A stretch of DNA of 23,813 bases. It comes from a virus. The translations under genes were made by a program, and so were the position numbers. Positions 1 to 7,317 of the stretch are shown one piece after another (positions within the stretch are counted from its first letter, which is position 1; each line of letters opens with the position of its first letter). The notes beneath the pieces are model-generated. The model was not told the origin of the DNA. It saw nothing but the letters and a program-made list of their open reading frames with translations, and made no database searches. The stretch covers positions 1 through 23,813 of the IMG/VR virus record IMGVR_UViG_3300046002_000612; one strand, 5' to 3'.

Positions 1-84
1 AAGATCGACGACGAGGATTACATGAAAAAATTTTTAAACGATCCAGATAATCGGTTTTTTAGAGTCAGACCAGGGAAAGTGTAA
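1..84 (+). CDS. C-terminal end of an unidentified upstream protein (partial)
   Basis: An open frame enters from the left edge and ends at TAA 82-84, giving 27 residues that finish in RVRPGKV. The tail is charged (KIDDEDYMKK) and too short to assign to a family. Its stop overlaps the ATG of the HNH gene by one base, so it is translationally linked to what follows. Position upstream of the adaptor suggests a virion or packaging gene, but that is inference from order only. Confidence 0.6.
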   Translation, partial: KIDDEDYMKKFLNDPDNRFFRVRPGKV

Positions 85-548
85 TGGCTAGACCAAGAAT
101 TCCTCTGTCTGAAAAGATAGAAAGAAACATAACCCGAATACCAGAATCTGGTTGCTGGATATGGATGTCTACAGTTGAAAAAAGTGGATATGGCAGAGTT
201 TGTGCTGGTAAAAAACCATTTTTTGCTCATAGAGTTTCGTATGAACAAAAACATGGTTCTATTCCAAATGGGATGATGGCATTACATCATTGTGATGTAA
301 GGTGTTGTGTGAATCCAGATCATATTTTCATTGGCACTCAAAAAGATAATATGACTGACAAAGTGCGGAAAAACAGACAAGCCAAAGGCATCAATCATGG
401 CAATGCAAAATTAACAGAAGATCAAGTGCGTAAAATTAAATCTAGCTCGGAAACATCTATAAAGTTGGCTGCTAAATTTAACTATTCAGCATCAATGATT
501 CGTGAAATTAAAAACGGCAATCTATGGAAACATTTGGAGAAAGCATGA
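84..548 (+). CDS. HNH homing-type endonuclease
   Basis: The 154-residue protein has the free-standing phage HNH pattern: GCWIW near residues 23-27, GYGR at 35-38, AHR at 48-50, then the metal site with HHC at 68-70 and CVNPDH at 75-80. Proteins of this family nick or cut DNA and help their own gene spread. Residues 105-154 hold AKLTEDQV followed by a helix-turn-helix-like segment, a usual DNA-recognition tail. An AGGGAAAG-like ribosome site precedes the ATG. The gene is visibly richer in A and T than the virion genes around it and sits between two structural-region genes, overlapping one by 1 base and the next by 4, which points to recent acquisition. Family assignment is firm; target site is unknown. 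Confidence 0.9.
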   Translation: MARPRIPLSEKIERNITRIPESGCWIWMSTVEKSGYGRVCAGKKPFFAHRVSYEQKHGSIPNGMMALHHCDVRCCVNPDHIFIGTQKDNMTDKVRKNRQAKGINHGNAKLTEDQVRKIKSSSETSIKLAAKFNYSASMIREIKNGNLWKHLEKA

Positions 549-1198
549 AATACATAGCGGTTTGTACTCCCGCGCGTGATATGGTTCATACGCAATACAC
601 ATATTGTTTAGTCAACATGGTTGCGTATCACACGCTCAACACCACTGACGCTGTGAGCCTAAAGATCCTGCAAGGGACGCTGATCCAGAATCAGCGTGCA
701 GATCTTTGCTTGGATGCAATGCGCGAAGGGTGTAGCCATATCCTGTTCATTGACTCCGACATGACATTCCCGCAAGACATGATCCAGCGACTGCTGGCAC
801 ATGACGTGGACATTGTGGCCGCCAACTGTGCTCGGCGCAGGATGCCTACAGGACCGACTGCGCAGAACTATGACGAGAATGGCAAGCGCCAGCCCATCTA
901 CACCATGCCTGAGTCAACTGGCTTGGAAGAGATTGGCTCTGTCGGAACTGGTGTCATGATGATCAAGCGCAATGTCTTTGAGGGTATGACTGAGCCGTGG
1001 TTTGATATGCCTTGGCAAACTGACACTCGCGGCTACATGGGCGAGGATGTCTTCTTTTGCAAGAAGGCTCAAGAGATGGGCTATAAGGTGTATATTGACC
1101 ATGATGTGTCGAAAGAGATCGGCCATATTGGCACGTTTGAATTCAGACACGAACACACTTGGATCGTCAAAGAAGAGATGGAAAAAGAGGCAGTCTAA
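545..1198 (+). CDS. GT-A fold glycosyltransferase-like protein
   Basis: The protein has 217 residues. FIDSDMTFP, with D70-S71-D72, follows a hydrophobic strand and matches the DxD metal/nucleotide-sugar motif of GT-A glycosyltransferases. MGEDVFF near 165-171 and an IGHIG segment near 192-196 resemble the acceptor and metal-binding parts of family-2-like enzymes. Such phage enzymes may add sugars to virion proteins, phage DNA or host surface polymers; the substrate cannot be read here. I chose ATG 545 rather than 524 because TGGAGA lies just upstream and the ATG overlaps the HNH stop as ATGA. It lies between the HNH gene and the adaptor, so it is probably expressed late. Confidence 0.72.
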   Translation: MKYIAVCTPARDMVHTQYTYCLVNMVAYHTLNTTDAVSLKILQGTLIQNQRADLCLDAMREGCSHILFIDSDMTFPQDMIQRLLAHDVDIVAANCARRRMPTGPTAQNYDENGKRQPIYTMPESTGLEEIGSVGTGVMMIKRNVFEGMTEPWFDMPWQTDTRGYMGEDVFFCKKAQEMGYKVYIDHDVSKEIGHIGTFEFRHEHTWIVKEEMEKEAV

Positions 1199-1821
1199 TG
1201 GCACTAACCACTTACACCGAGCTAAAGGCATCAATTGCGGATTGGCTCAACAGGACTGATCTAACGTCTGAAATTCCCGACTTTATTTCTTTGGCCGAGG
1301 CTCAAATTGAGCGCCAGTTGCGTACACGCCAAATGTTGACAAGAACAACTTTGACGATTGACTCGGAGTTTGAGTCAACACCGGCTGATCTTTTGGAAGT
1401 CAGGGCGCTGAAGTTGACTGGAACAAATCCAATCACACCCTTGACGTTTATGACAATGGACTCTTTGGACGAGCAATCGACCATAGACCTTGGTAGCGGC
1501 AAACCTAAGTTTTTCACTGTTGTTGGCAGTGAGTTTCGTTTTGTGCCAACGCCAGACGCATCTTATGCCGCAGAAATTGTTTACTTTGCAAGGCTCAATA
1601 AGCTGTCTGTGAGCGTAGCCACTAATTTTCTTTTAACATCAAGCCCTGACATCTATCTGTATGGATCACTTTTGCAGGCAGCTCCATATTTGCAAGATGA
1701 TGCAAGAATTCAAGTGTGGGCGGCTCTTTATGAGCGTGCGTTGAGTGATTTACAGGTGGCCGATGATCGAGGCTCAAATTCCGGTGGAAAACTTTTAACC
1801 CGCGCAAAAACTTTTGGTTAA
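1198..1821 (+). CDS. Head-to-tail adaptor (P22 gp4-like phage adaptor)
   Basis: The 207-residue protein begins MALTTYTELKASIADWLNR, then has a long helix (SLAEAQIERQLRTRQM) and a beta-rich middle. It ends with a helix that includes YLYGSLLQAAPYL. This is the usual plan of phage adaptor proteins, which form a ring under the portal and connect it to the tail. I placed the start at ATG 1198, where it overlaps the previous TAA by one base; an in-frame ATG at 1159 would add 13 basic residues that do not look like the family. The position just upstream of tail genes supports the role. Recognition is by overall pattern, not by a catalytic motif. Confidence 0.75.
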   Translation: MALTTYTELKASIADWLNRTDLTSEIPDFISLAEAQIERQLRTRQMLTRTTLTIDSEFESTPADLLEVRALKLTGTNPITPLTFMTMDSLDEQSTIDLGSGKPKFFTVVGSEFRFVPTPDASYAAEIVYFARLNKLSVSVATNFLLTSSPDIYLYGSLLQAAPYLQDDARIQVWAALYERALSDLQVADDRGSNSGGKLLTRAKTFG

Positions 1822-1830
1822 GGATTAAAA

Positions 1831-2331
1831 ATGGCAGATACAGAATCATTGACGCAAGAGCGCTTGAAAGAAGTGCTGCACTATGATCCTGAGTCTGGCG
1901 TTTTTACATGGGCCGTCAATAGAACTAGAGCATCAAAAGGCCGAGTGGCTGGTGGCATTGATGGTCATGGATATTGGCTTATTTGTATAGATGGAGTCAA
2001 ACATAGTTCTCATAGACTTGTTTGGCTTTATGTTTATGGCTTTTATCCAGATGAAGTTGATCATCAAAACCATGTCCGAGCCGATAATAGGCTTGTCAAT
2101 CTTAGGGCAACTGATCGGTCTGGAAATGGTCGAAACATATCAAAGCCAATTGACAACAAATCTGGTGTTGTCGGGGTTTCATGGACTAAAAGATTAGGCA
2201 AGCGATATGACAAATGGGAGGTCAGAGCTTGCGGGAAATTTTTAGGGTATTTTGATGACTTTTTTGAGGCTGTTTGCAAGCGCAAATCAGCAGAATTGAA
2301 ATTAAAATTTCACCCAAACCACGGCATTTAA
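1831..2331 (+). CDS. HNH endonuclease with AP2-like DNA-binding domain
   Basis: The 166-residue protein has HRLVW at 61-65, VDHQN at 77-80, and the NRLVNLR segment at 86-92 that closes HNH_3-type sites. Residues 108-155 (DNKSGVVGVSW, KWEVRA, GYFDDFFEAV) follow the AP2 DNA-binding pattern commonly fused to homing HNH enzymes. AAGGAT sits about six bases before the ATG. It separates the adaptor from the tail fibre and is more A+T-rich than either. Its first three codons (ATGGCAGAT) are identical to those of the tail-fibre gene downstream, which may reflect how it was inserted. The protein is full length, with both catalytic histidine positions present. Confidence 0.88.
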   Translation: MADTESLTQERLKEVLHYDPESGVFTWAVNRTRASKGRVAGGIDGHGYWLICIDGVKHSSHRLVWLYVYGFYPDEVDHQNHVRADNRLVNLRATDRSGNGRNISKPIDNKSGVVGVSWTKRLGKRYDKWEVRACGKFLGYFDDFFEAVCKRKSAELKLKFHPNHGI

Positions 2332-2343
2332 GGGAAATTTATC

Positions 2344-3282
2344 ATGGCAGATTCCACGACGACCAACCTACTGCTGACCAAGCCAGAAGTTGGTGCAAGC
2401 TCAAACACATGGGGCACTAAGCTCAATTCTGACCTTGACTTAATTGATGCCCTGTTTGATGCTGGCCCGCTGTTAAAGGTTACTAAGGGCGGCACTGGTG
2501 TTGGCACAAGCACAGGCACTGGCAACAACGTACTTTCAAACAGCCCAACGCTGGTGACTCCTGCCCTTGGCACGCCATCATCAGCCACATTGACGAATGC
2601 CACAGGCTTGCCCATTTCAACAGGTGTCAGCGGTCTTGGCACTGGCGTAGCTACTTTTCTGGCCACACCATCGTCTGCTAACTTAGCGGCTGCTGTCACT
2701 GATGAAACCGGCACTGGCGAATTAGTTTTCACCAATTCACCTGCTTTGGTGACACCAAATCTGGGTACACCCTCTGCGGCTGTGCTGAGCAATGCCACAG
2801 GGCTGCCACTAGCCACTGGCGTTACTGGATTGCTTCCAGTAGCCAATGGCGGTACAGGGACTGCAACACCTAGCCTTATTGGTAGCGCAACCCTTGTTGT
2901 CACTGGCACATGGCCGAATCAGACGCTGACTGCTGTCGGTAGCGGCTTTGGCGATGTGGCTGGACCATCCTCTGCGACAGACGGTAACTTAGTTGCCTTT
3001 GATGGGACATCAGGGAAACTGATCAAGCAAGCAGCCACTGTGACTGTGGCTCAAGGCGGCACAGGTTTAACAACACTCACGGCCAACAACGTCATACTTG
3101 GCAATGGGACATCAACACCTTCATTTGTCGCGCCTGGTACAACTGGCAATGTGTTGACAAGTGATGGAACAACTTGGCAAAGCGTGGCCGCACCAGCCGG
3201 TGGCGCACAAGGTTTTGTGACGCAGTATCAAGGCCCATCAGCCGCGCCAACGATGAATTCTTTTTCAATTGCCTTAATTTAA
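2344..3282 (+). CDS. Tail fibre protein with repeated Thr/Gly/Asn-rich shaft
   Basis: The protein has 312 residues. The N-terminus ([20 protein letters not shown]) is the attachment-like start seen in many phage fibres. It is followed by KGGTG turns and two copies of a 32-residue block carrying LVTPxLGTPS and NATGLP. The C-terminus contains [16 protein letters not shown], a very common fibre motif, and ends without a clear enzymatic or chaperone domain. The composition (Thr, Gly, Ser, Ala, Asn) suits a trimeric beta-rich shaft. The role would be host binding or carrying the next adhesins. The fibre is likely the base on which the products of 3292 and 3693 assemble. Confidence 0.82.
   Translation: MADSTTTNLLLTKPEVGASSNTWGTKLNSDLDLIDALFDAGPLLKVTKGGTGVGTSTGTGNNVLSNSPTLVTPALGTPSSATLTNATGLPISTGVSGLGTGVATFLATPSSANLAAAVTDETGTGELVFTNSPALVTPNLGTPSAAVLSNATGLPLATGVTGLLPVANGGTGTATPSLIGSATLVVTGTWPNQTLTAVGSGFGDVAGPSSATDGNLVAFDGTSGKLIKQAATVTVAQGGTGLTTLTANNVILGNGTSTPSFVAPGTTGNVLTSDGTTWQSVAAPAGGAQGFVTQYQGPSAAPTMNSFSIALI
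2539..2832 (+). repeat. Two-copy internal repeat in tail fibre (195-bp period)
   Basis: Copy one covers about 2539-2637 and copy two about 2734-2832, both in frame. Both encode NSPxLVTPxLGTPSxAxLxNATGLPxxTGVxGL-like text. The bases differ at many third positions, so the duplication is old and kept at protein level. Confidence 0.8.
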
Positions 3283-3291
3283 GGAGCAACC

Positions 3292-3693
3292 ATGGCAGCA
3301 AATGCACAATACGCATCGACCCCGAAATTCGGGTCGGCAACCCTAACAACAGCAGACACATCCCTGACTGCGCCATCAACAGTCGGTACGATTGTCACGG
3401 CTGGCGCATCAGGTACTCGCATTGACTACATCGACATTCAAGGTGTAGCTACAACGGTGGCTGGCCTTATCAACTTGTTTGTTTACGATGGCACAACTTA
3501 TGTTTTGTGGCAACAAGTTCCTGTGCAAGTTGTCACTTCAAGCACGACAGTTCCGGCGTATCAAGCCGTGTTGTCCAGTAACAGCAATGCAAACATCATG
3601 CCCTTGACCCTGCCAACAGGCTATTCCTTACGAGCCGCCACTTCTGTTGCTCAGACAGGCGTTCGAGTAACTGCTTATGGAGGTGACTTCTAA
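3292..3693 (+). CDS. Small beta-rich virion protein, probably tail-associated
   Basis: The 133-residue protein starts MAANAQYASTPKFGSATL and is rich in Thr, Val, Ser and Ala with alternating hydrophobic residues. It has no membrane segment and no Cys, as expected of a beta-sandwich virion component. Segments IDYIDIQGVA and LFVYDGTTYVLWQQVPV look like paired strands. GGAGCAACC precedes the ATG at good spacing. It sits between the fibre and the glycine-rich adhesin, overlapping the latter by one base, so the three are probably made together. I recognise the type from phage tail regions but not a named family. Confidence 0.65.
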   Translation: MAANAQYASTPKFGSATLTTADTSLTAPSTVGTIVTAGASGTRIDYIDIQGVATTVAGLINLFVYDGTTYVLWQQVPVQVVTSSTTVPAYQAVLSSNSNANIMPLTLPTGYSLRAATSVAQTGVRVTAYGGDF

Positions 3694-4958
3694 TGAACCA
3701 AGGTATGTATGGGTATGGGTTGCCACCTAATCAAGCAACCCGCGTAGCTCCATTTAGATGGACAAATTTCAAACTAATTACATCTACAACTTCTGCTGAA
3801 ACGGTTCCTTTAAACGTCTACCAAATTGGTGTAGCGGTTTGGGGTGGCGGTGGAAATGGAGCTTTAACTACCGCTGGCTCAACCCCAGTGGCTGGTGGAG
3901 GTGGCGGTGGTTTTTCGTATGGAATTTTAGATGTTATTCCCGGTCAGACTTTGCCCACATTAACAGTTGGCGCTCAAGGTGGTACTTCTTCATGTGGCAC
4001 TTTACTTTCTTCTACTGGTGGAGCAAATGCCTCTTCTAATACACCGGGAGCCGGTGGAGCAGGTACAGCAAGCCCAAGTTTAAGAGGCGCATTTACCGCT
4101 TCTGGCGGCGCTGGTGGCTCTGGACTAGCTTCTTTTGGCACTGCCGGTGGTGGCGGCGGGGCTGGATCGCCTTATGGCACTGGCGGGGCTGGTGGATCAA
4201 TAACTGCTGGTCAAATAGGCGGTGGCGGTGGCGGCGGTTTTGGCGGCAATGGAGGAAGTATTACGTCAGCTTCAGTACAAGGCGGTGGCGGTGGTGGCGG
4301 CGGTATTTTTGCTGGAGGCAATGCCAGAGAAGCTGGAGGCGGCGGCGGTGGTGGCACTACATCGGCTGCTTCCGACTGTGTAGCCACAAATGTTGGTGGA
4401 AATGGTGGAACTGGTTATGCACAAGGAACAACAACATGCTCTGGCGGTGGTACTTCAAATACAACTGCAACTGTAGGCGCACCCGGTCAAGGCGCATTTA
4501 ATGCACAGTCAACTAATTTTATTGTTGCTGGAAGTGGTGGTGGTGCTTCAAATTTAACGGACATAGTTGCTAGGACTTTATGTGGCAGCGGTGGTGGTGG
4601 AACTTCTGATCTTAGTACTGCGTATCGTTCTCCGGCTGGAAATGGAGGCCCCGGAGGAGGGGGCGGTGGGTCTGGGTCTGGTAATACTAGTGTTAACCCA
4701 ACAGGCGGAAATGGTGGGATAGGTGGTGGTGGTGGTGGTTCTGGAGCTTACGGAGGTAGTAGTTATGGTTTTGCTGGTAATGGCGGTTTAGGCGGCGGTG
4801 GGGGAGGTGCTGGGGCAAGAGTTGCAGGCTCTTCTTTTGGTTATGGTGGAAATGGTGGCTTAGGTGGCGGCGGCGGCGGCGCAGCTGGACAATCGGTTTC
4901 TGTAGCTGGCACAGGCGGCGCAGGATTTATTGTTCTCTACTGGACTGAAGGATACTAA
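3693..4958 (+). CDS. Glycine-rich tail adhesin (poly-Gly repeat protein)
   Basis: The protein has 421 residues. About 60 N-terminal residues lead into VYQIGVAVWGGGG and then ILDVIPGQTLPTLTVGAQGG, the beta-strand pattern of phage glycine-rich domains. From about residue 65 to 410 there are more than a dozen runs of Gly separated by short variable loops, for example GGNGGLGGGGGG. The chain closes with GAGFIVLYWTEGY. In phage S16 gp38, Gly runs pack as polyglycine-II helices and the loops between them contact the receptor; I infer the same plan here. All four Gly codons are mixed, so the runs are selected as protein, not slippage of one triplet. It is the best candidate in the window for host-range determination. 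Confidence 0.78.
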   Translation: MNQGMYGYGLPPNQATRVAPFRWTNFKLITSTTSAETVPLNVYQIGVAVWGGGGNGALTTAGSTPVAGGGGGGFSYGILDVIPGQTLPTLTVGAQGGTSSCGTLLSSTGGANASSNTPGAGGAGTASPSLRGAFTASGGAGGSGLASFGTAGGGGGAGSPYGTGGAGGSITAGQIGGGGGGGFGGNGGSITSASVQGGGGGGGGIFAGGNAREAGGGGGGGTTSAASDCVATNVGGNGGTGYAQGTTTCSGGGTSNTTATVGAPGQGAFNAQSTNFIVAGSGGGASNLTDIVARTLCGSGGGGTSDLSTAYRSPAGNGGPGGGGGGSGSGNTSVNPTGGNGGIGGGGGGSGAYGGSSYGFAGNGGLGGGGGGAGARVAGSSFGYGGNGGLGGGGGGAAGQSVSVAGTGGAGFIVLYWTEGY

Positions 4959-4960
4959 TC

Positions 4961-5347
4961 ATGAAATACGCATGGATTGAAAACGACAAGATTCGTGATA
5001 TTGCTCATATCAACCCCGCAGAAATCTACCATCCTGATGTTGCCGCACTTTACACAACACAAGTGCCTGATGATGCGGTGAATGGTGATGGCTGGGTAAA
5101 TGGCGCTTTGGTAAAGCCAGAGCCTGCCCCTGAGCCTGAGCCAGCACCTCGCAAATGGACTGCTAACGACTTTCGTGCTGGCATGACGCTGGCAGAAAAG
5201 ACCAAGTGGGACAGCGACAGCGCACCTGAGATCAAGACTGTGAAAGCAGAACTGCCTAAAGAGCTGGCTGGTGCGACTGAATTGTTGGACTTCTTGGTTA
5301 GTTCAAGTGTGATAAGCGCGGCAACCAAAGCCAAAATATTGGCTTAA
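4961..5347 (+). CDS. Tail-fibre assembly-like protein
   Basis: The 128-residue protein begins MKYAWIENDKIRDIA, with HPDVAALYTTQVPDDAVNG, then a Pro/Glu linker (KPEPAPEPEPAPRKW), then a helical C-terminal part (LLDFLVSSSVISAATKAKIL). This layout, a short beta start, a proline linker and a helical end, is usual for small phage proteins encoded directly after fibre genes, some of which act as fibre chaperones. The gene starts two bases after the adhesin stop. A chaperone role for the adhesin is inferred from position only. Confidence 0.55.
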   Translation: MKYAWIENDKIRDIAHINPAEIYHPDVAALYTTQVPDDAVNGDGWVNGALVKPEPAPEPEPAPRKWTANDFRAGMTLAEKTKWDSDSAPEIKTVKAELPKELAGATELLDFLVSSSVISAATKAKILA

Positions 5348-5350
5348 ACC

Positions 5351-5509
5351 ATGATGACACCACTTGAAGGAAGATTCGATACGCACGAACAAGTGTGCGA
5401 GTTTCGTTATGAAACTATCAATGCTCGACTCAAGCGCATTGAGCATATCTTGATTGGTAGCTGTGCCGCCATCATTGGAATGCTATTGACGTTGGTGCTG
5501 AAGCTGTGA
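5351..5509 (+). CDS. Small membrane protein, XhlA-like
   Basis: This is a 52-residue frame from ATG 5351 to TGA 5507-5509. Residues 1-33 are charged and helical (EFRYETINARLKRIEHILI); residues 34-50 form one membrane segment (CAAIIGMLLTLVL) ending in KL. The plan of an amphipathic N-terminal helix plus a C-terminal anchor matches haemolysin XhlA-type proteins that work with phage holins. It starts three bases after the previous stop and ends one base before the next GTG, so it opens the lysis cassette. Family assignment is by layout and context. Confidence 0.65.
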   Translation: MMTPLEGRFDTHEQVCEFRYETINARLKRIEHILIGSCAAIIGMLLTLVLKL

Positions 5510-5510
5510 C

Positions 5511-6200
5511 GTGGACCCCATATCCCTGTTATTCGCCGCCAATGCCTGCGTTAAGGGGATCACTGAACTTTGCTCTTTGTACCGTGATGCCAAGACAAGT
5601 TTTCTTGAAGTCAAAAGCACAGTCGATGAAGTTGTCGGGGACGCAAAGGCCGTCCAGTCTTGGTGGAAAAAGCTGTTTGCTCCAAAGCCAGCAGCCACCA
5701 CGTCCAAGCCTGTGGCGAAAAAGAAACCAAAGTTCGTTGCCTATGATGAAACACAGGCAATGGCTGACATCATCAAAGAACTCAGTCGTTTCTGGAGCTT
5801 GCAGGACCAATTAACGGCCTACCTGCGCGAGGAGGAGGACAAAGCCAAGGTCTACGATCCCAGCATCAGCAACGCGCAGATGATGGAAAGCGCGATGAAT
5901 CGCGTGATGTGTAGGCAGCAGATGGAAATTCTCTCAACAACAATTCGGGAGATCATGGTGTACCAAACACCTGGCCTTGCTGACTTGTACTCACAGACAT
6001 ATGAGATGCGAGAAGTCATCTCACAGGAACAAGAAAAAGCTAGACTCAAGCAGGAGGCCAAGAAACGGGAAGACAGATGGCTACATCGCCAAAAGGAAAG
6101 AAACTTCCAGCTAAAGCTGGCAGCAGTAGTAGCAACTACCCTATTCCTCCTCTACCTGTGGTTGTGGCTCCTGTTCGTCAGTCAGTGGGGGAAGAGATGA
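5511..6200 (+). CDS. Membrane-anchored helical protein of the lysis region
   Basis: The start is GTG 5511, one base after the preceding TGA, giving 229 residues. The N-terminus (DPISLLFAANACVKG) is hydrophobic. A Lys/Pro linker (KPAATTSKPVAKKKPK) follows near 60-75, then a long charged helical part rich in Glu, Arg and Gln (EQEKARLKQEAKKRED). The C-terminus is one strong membrane helix (LAAVVATTLFLLYLWLWLLF) ending in WGKR. I do not recognise a family. With a C-terminal anchor it would expose its body to the cytoplasm or to the periplasm. Its place between two small membrane proteins suggests a role in lysis timing or inner-membrane disruption, but no function is shown. Confidence 0.7.
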   Translation: MDPISLLFAANACVKGITELCSLYRDAKTSFLEVKSTVDEVVGDAKAVQSWWKKLFAPKPAATTSKPVAKKKPKFVAYDETQAMADIIKELSRFWSLQDQLTAYLREEEDKAKVYDPSISNAQMMESAMNRVMCRQQMEILSTTIREIMVYQTPGLADLYSQTYEMREVISQEQEKARLKQEAKKREDRWLHRQKERNFQLKLAAVVATTLFLLYLWLWLLFVSQWGKR

Positions 6201-6415
6201 TGGGGTGGATCGCGGCTTGTGTGTTGATTTGCCTGTTACTTCCCTTGGGCGCATTTTTGTTCCTCGACATCTTGGAAGCTAAGCATGAAGTTAAAGAGCA
6301 GGTCGAAAAGGTTGAGAAGTTAAGACGTGAAATCGAAAGGGAAAGACGTGAAAAGAAGCCTAGCGATAATATTTCTGATGGCGCTGTGTCTGACAGGGTG
6401 CGAAGACCGTTTTAG
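6197..6415 (+). CDS. Small single-pass membrane protein with coiled coil
   Basis: From ATG 6197 the product is 72 residues: a membrane helix (WIAACVLICLLLPLGAFLFL) at 4-23 and then a strongly charged coiled coil (VKEQVEKVEKLRREIERERR). GGGGAAG is just upstream, and the ATG overlaps the previous TGA. ATG 6200 has slightly better spacing to that site. A longer start at 6077 would add 40 residues inside the previous gene, with a proline-rich stretch, and is less likely. The shape recalls i-spanin-like or holin-accessory proteins. A true Rz lies downstream, so this may be a second accessory protein. Its 3' third overlaps the lipoprotein gene that begins at 6348. Confidence 0.65.
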   Translation: MMGWIAACVLICLLLPLGAFLFLDILEAKHEVKEQVEKVEKLRREIERERREKKPSDNISDGAVSDRVRRPF

Positions 6416-6530
6416 ATATGCTTGCCAAGATCCAAAGAATTGGGAACTTGCCGAGTGCAAACCTCCCATTTGCACAGCGACAGCCACATGCCCTGACCAG
6501 TTAATCAAGCCAGAACAGGAGAAGAAATGA
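6348..6530 (+). CDS. Small Cys-rich lipoprotein of the lysis cassette
   Basis: From GTG 6348 the product is 60 residues: M-K-R-S, a hydrophobic core, then the lipobox LTGC with C18 as the lipidated residue. The mature part (about 43 residues) has three more Cys after C18 and a Trp-Glu segment (CQDPKNWELAECKPPIC). AGGGAAAG precedes this GTG; GTG 6327 would add seven residues before the signal and fits less well. It overlaps the upstream gene in another frame. It is the first of two lipoproteins in the cassette, the other being Rz1. Its function is unknown; an envelope role during lysis or superinfection is possible. Confidence 0.72.
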   Translation: MKRSLAIIFLMALCLTGCEDRFRYACQDPKNWELAECKPPICTATATCPDQLIKPEQEKK

Positions 6531-6859
6531 TGGCTACAGTTGGATACAAACCAAATAACCGATTGTCTCCAGAGGAGATCGAGGCTCGCGTCTGGGCTTG
6601 GGTCATCTTTGTGATCTCTATCATCTTGCTTGGCTCATGCTTTAGCTTCATCTATTCTGTGACATTCGTCACACAACCCATGTCTTCTATGGCTCCAATC
6701 GACAAGGTCTACACGAAGATGATCAACGACATCATGTTGCTTTGCACTGGCGTGCTTGGCGGTGTAGCTGGCCGCAAGGCTGTGTCTGCTGCTGTTGCCA
6801 CGGCTACCGCCAAGGCAGAGAGCATTGACAATGACAGCGATGAGCCGCCAAAGCCATGA
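6527..6859 (+). CDS. Two-segment membrane protein, holin candidate
   Basis: The protein has 110 residues. A charged N-terminus (SPEEIEARVWAW) leads to a strong membrane helix at about 24-46 (VIFVISIILLGSCFSFIYSV). A weaker hydrophobic stretch lies near 66-90 (INDIMLLCTGVLGGVAGRKA), then an acidic tail (IDNDSDEPPKP). AGGAG is five bases before ATG 6527, which overlaps the lipoprotein stop. Two hydrophobic segments, small size and position directly before Rz/Rz1 and the endolysin are typical of holins, which open the inner membrane at lysis time. Holins share little sequence, so the call rests on topology and context. Confidence 0.68.
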   Translation: MMATVGYKPNNRLSPEEIEARVWAWVIFVISIILLGSCFSFIYSVTFVTQPMSSMAPIDKVYTKMINDIMLLCTGVLGGVAGRKAVSAAVATATAKAESIDNDSDEPPKP

Positions 6860-7317
6860 AGGATCTACTTGGCGGGCTGCTGGTGCTGGTTCTTGTGTTT
6901 GGCGGTGGCTACTGCACCGGCAAGCACTATGAGCAGGAGGCACAGCAAGTTGAGGTGGACAAGCTCAACACCGAAGCCAGAGCCAAGGAGGTGGCGCTTG
7001 CCGCTGCTGTAACTACAACTGCTGATGCACTAAGGAAGACGAATGAACAAGCCAAACTTGCCGCTAAGAAGCGCAATGCTGATATTGACTCTGGCACTTA
7101 TAAGCTGCGCCTCAAAGCGACCTGTGCCGTACCAGCCGCCACAGATCCCGCCACTCCCAGCGGAGATAGTGGAGGAGAAACATCAGCCGAACTTAGTCCA
7201 GAAGTTGGAAAAGATCTTTTCGCAATAGCCGAAGAGGGTGATCGAGCCATCACCAAACTGAATGCCTGTATCGATTTGTACAACCAAGCCCTTGAATCAC
7301 AAAAGGAAATCAAATGA
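6856..7317 (+). CDS. Rz: Rz-like inner-membrane spanin subunit
   Basis: The protein has 153 residues. One N-terminal membrane helix (LLGGLLVLVLVFGGGY) is followed by a periplasmic helical stretch (residues 25-80, EVDKLNTEARAKEVALAA) and the Rz-like YKLRLKATCAVP segment. The end is a helical part (ALAEE-type text, AITKLNACIDLYNQ). In Gram-negative phages Rz pairs with the outer-membrane lipoprotein Rz1 to fuse the membranes in the last step of lysis. The ATG overlaps the preceding TGA as ATGA. The Rz1 frame lies wholly inside this gene (7043-7228), a classic lambda-like arrangement that confirms the call. The stop overlaps the endolysin start by four bases. Confidence 0.88.
   Translation: MKDLLGGLLVLVLVFGGGYCTGKHYEQEAQQVEVDKLNTEARAKEVALAAAVTTTADALRKTNEQAKLAAKKRNADIDSGTYKLRLKATCAVPAATDPATPSGDSGGETSAELSPEVGKDLFAIAEEGDRAITKLNACIDLYNQALESQKEIK
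7043..7228 (+). CDS. Rz1: Rz1-like outer-membrane lipoprotein, embedded in Rz
   Basis: This is a 61-residue frame in a different phase inside Rz, preceded by AAGGAAG at good spacing. It has a basic start, a hydrophobic signal and the lipobox LISC with C22. The mature 40 residues are proline-rich (PYQPPQIPPLPAEI), the hallmark of Rz1, and end in a short helix (LVQKLEKIF). Ala at position +2 of the mature protein allows outer-membrane sorting. The presence of this o-spanin shows that the host has an outer membrane. Confidence 0.87.
   Translation: MNKPNLPLRSAMLILTLALISCASKRPVPYQPPQIPPLPAEIVEEKHQPNLVQKLEKIFSQ

Noticed and set aside
2328-2909. A 193-residue minus-strand frame rich in Pro/Val
   Set aside because: It mirrors the repeat-rich tail fibre gene; repetitive codons leave the opposite strand open.
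6077-6196. Longer start for the coiled-coil membrane protein
   Set aside because: It would overlap 124 bases of the preceding gene, while ATG 6197 has a good ribosome site and the ATGA overlap typical of this cassette.
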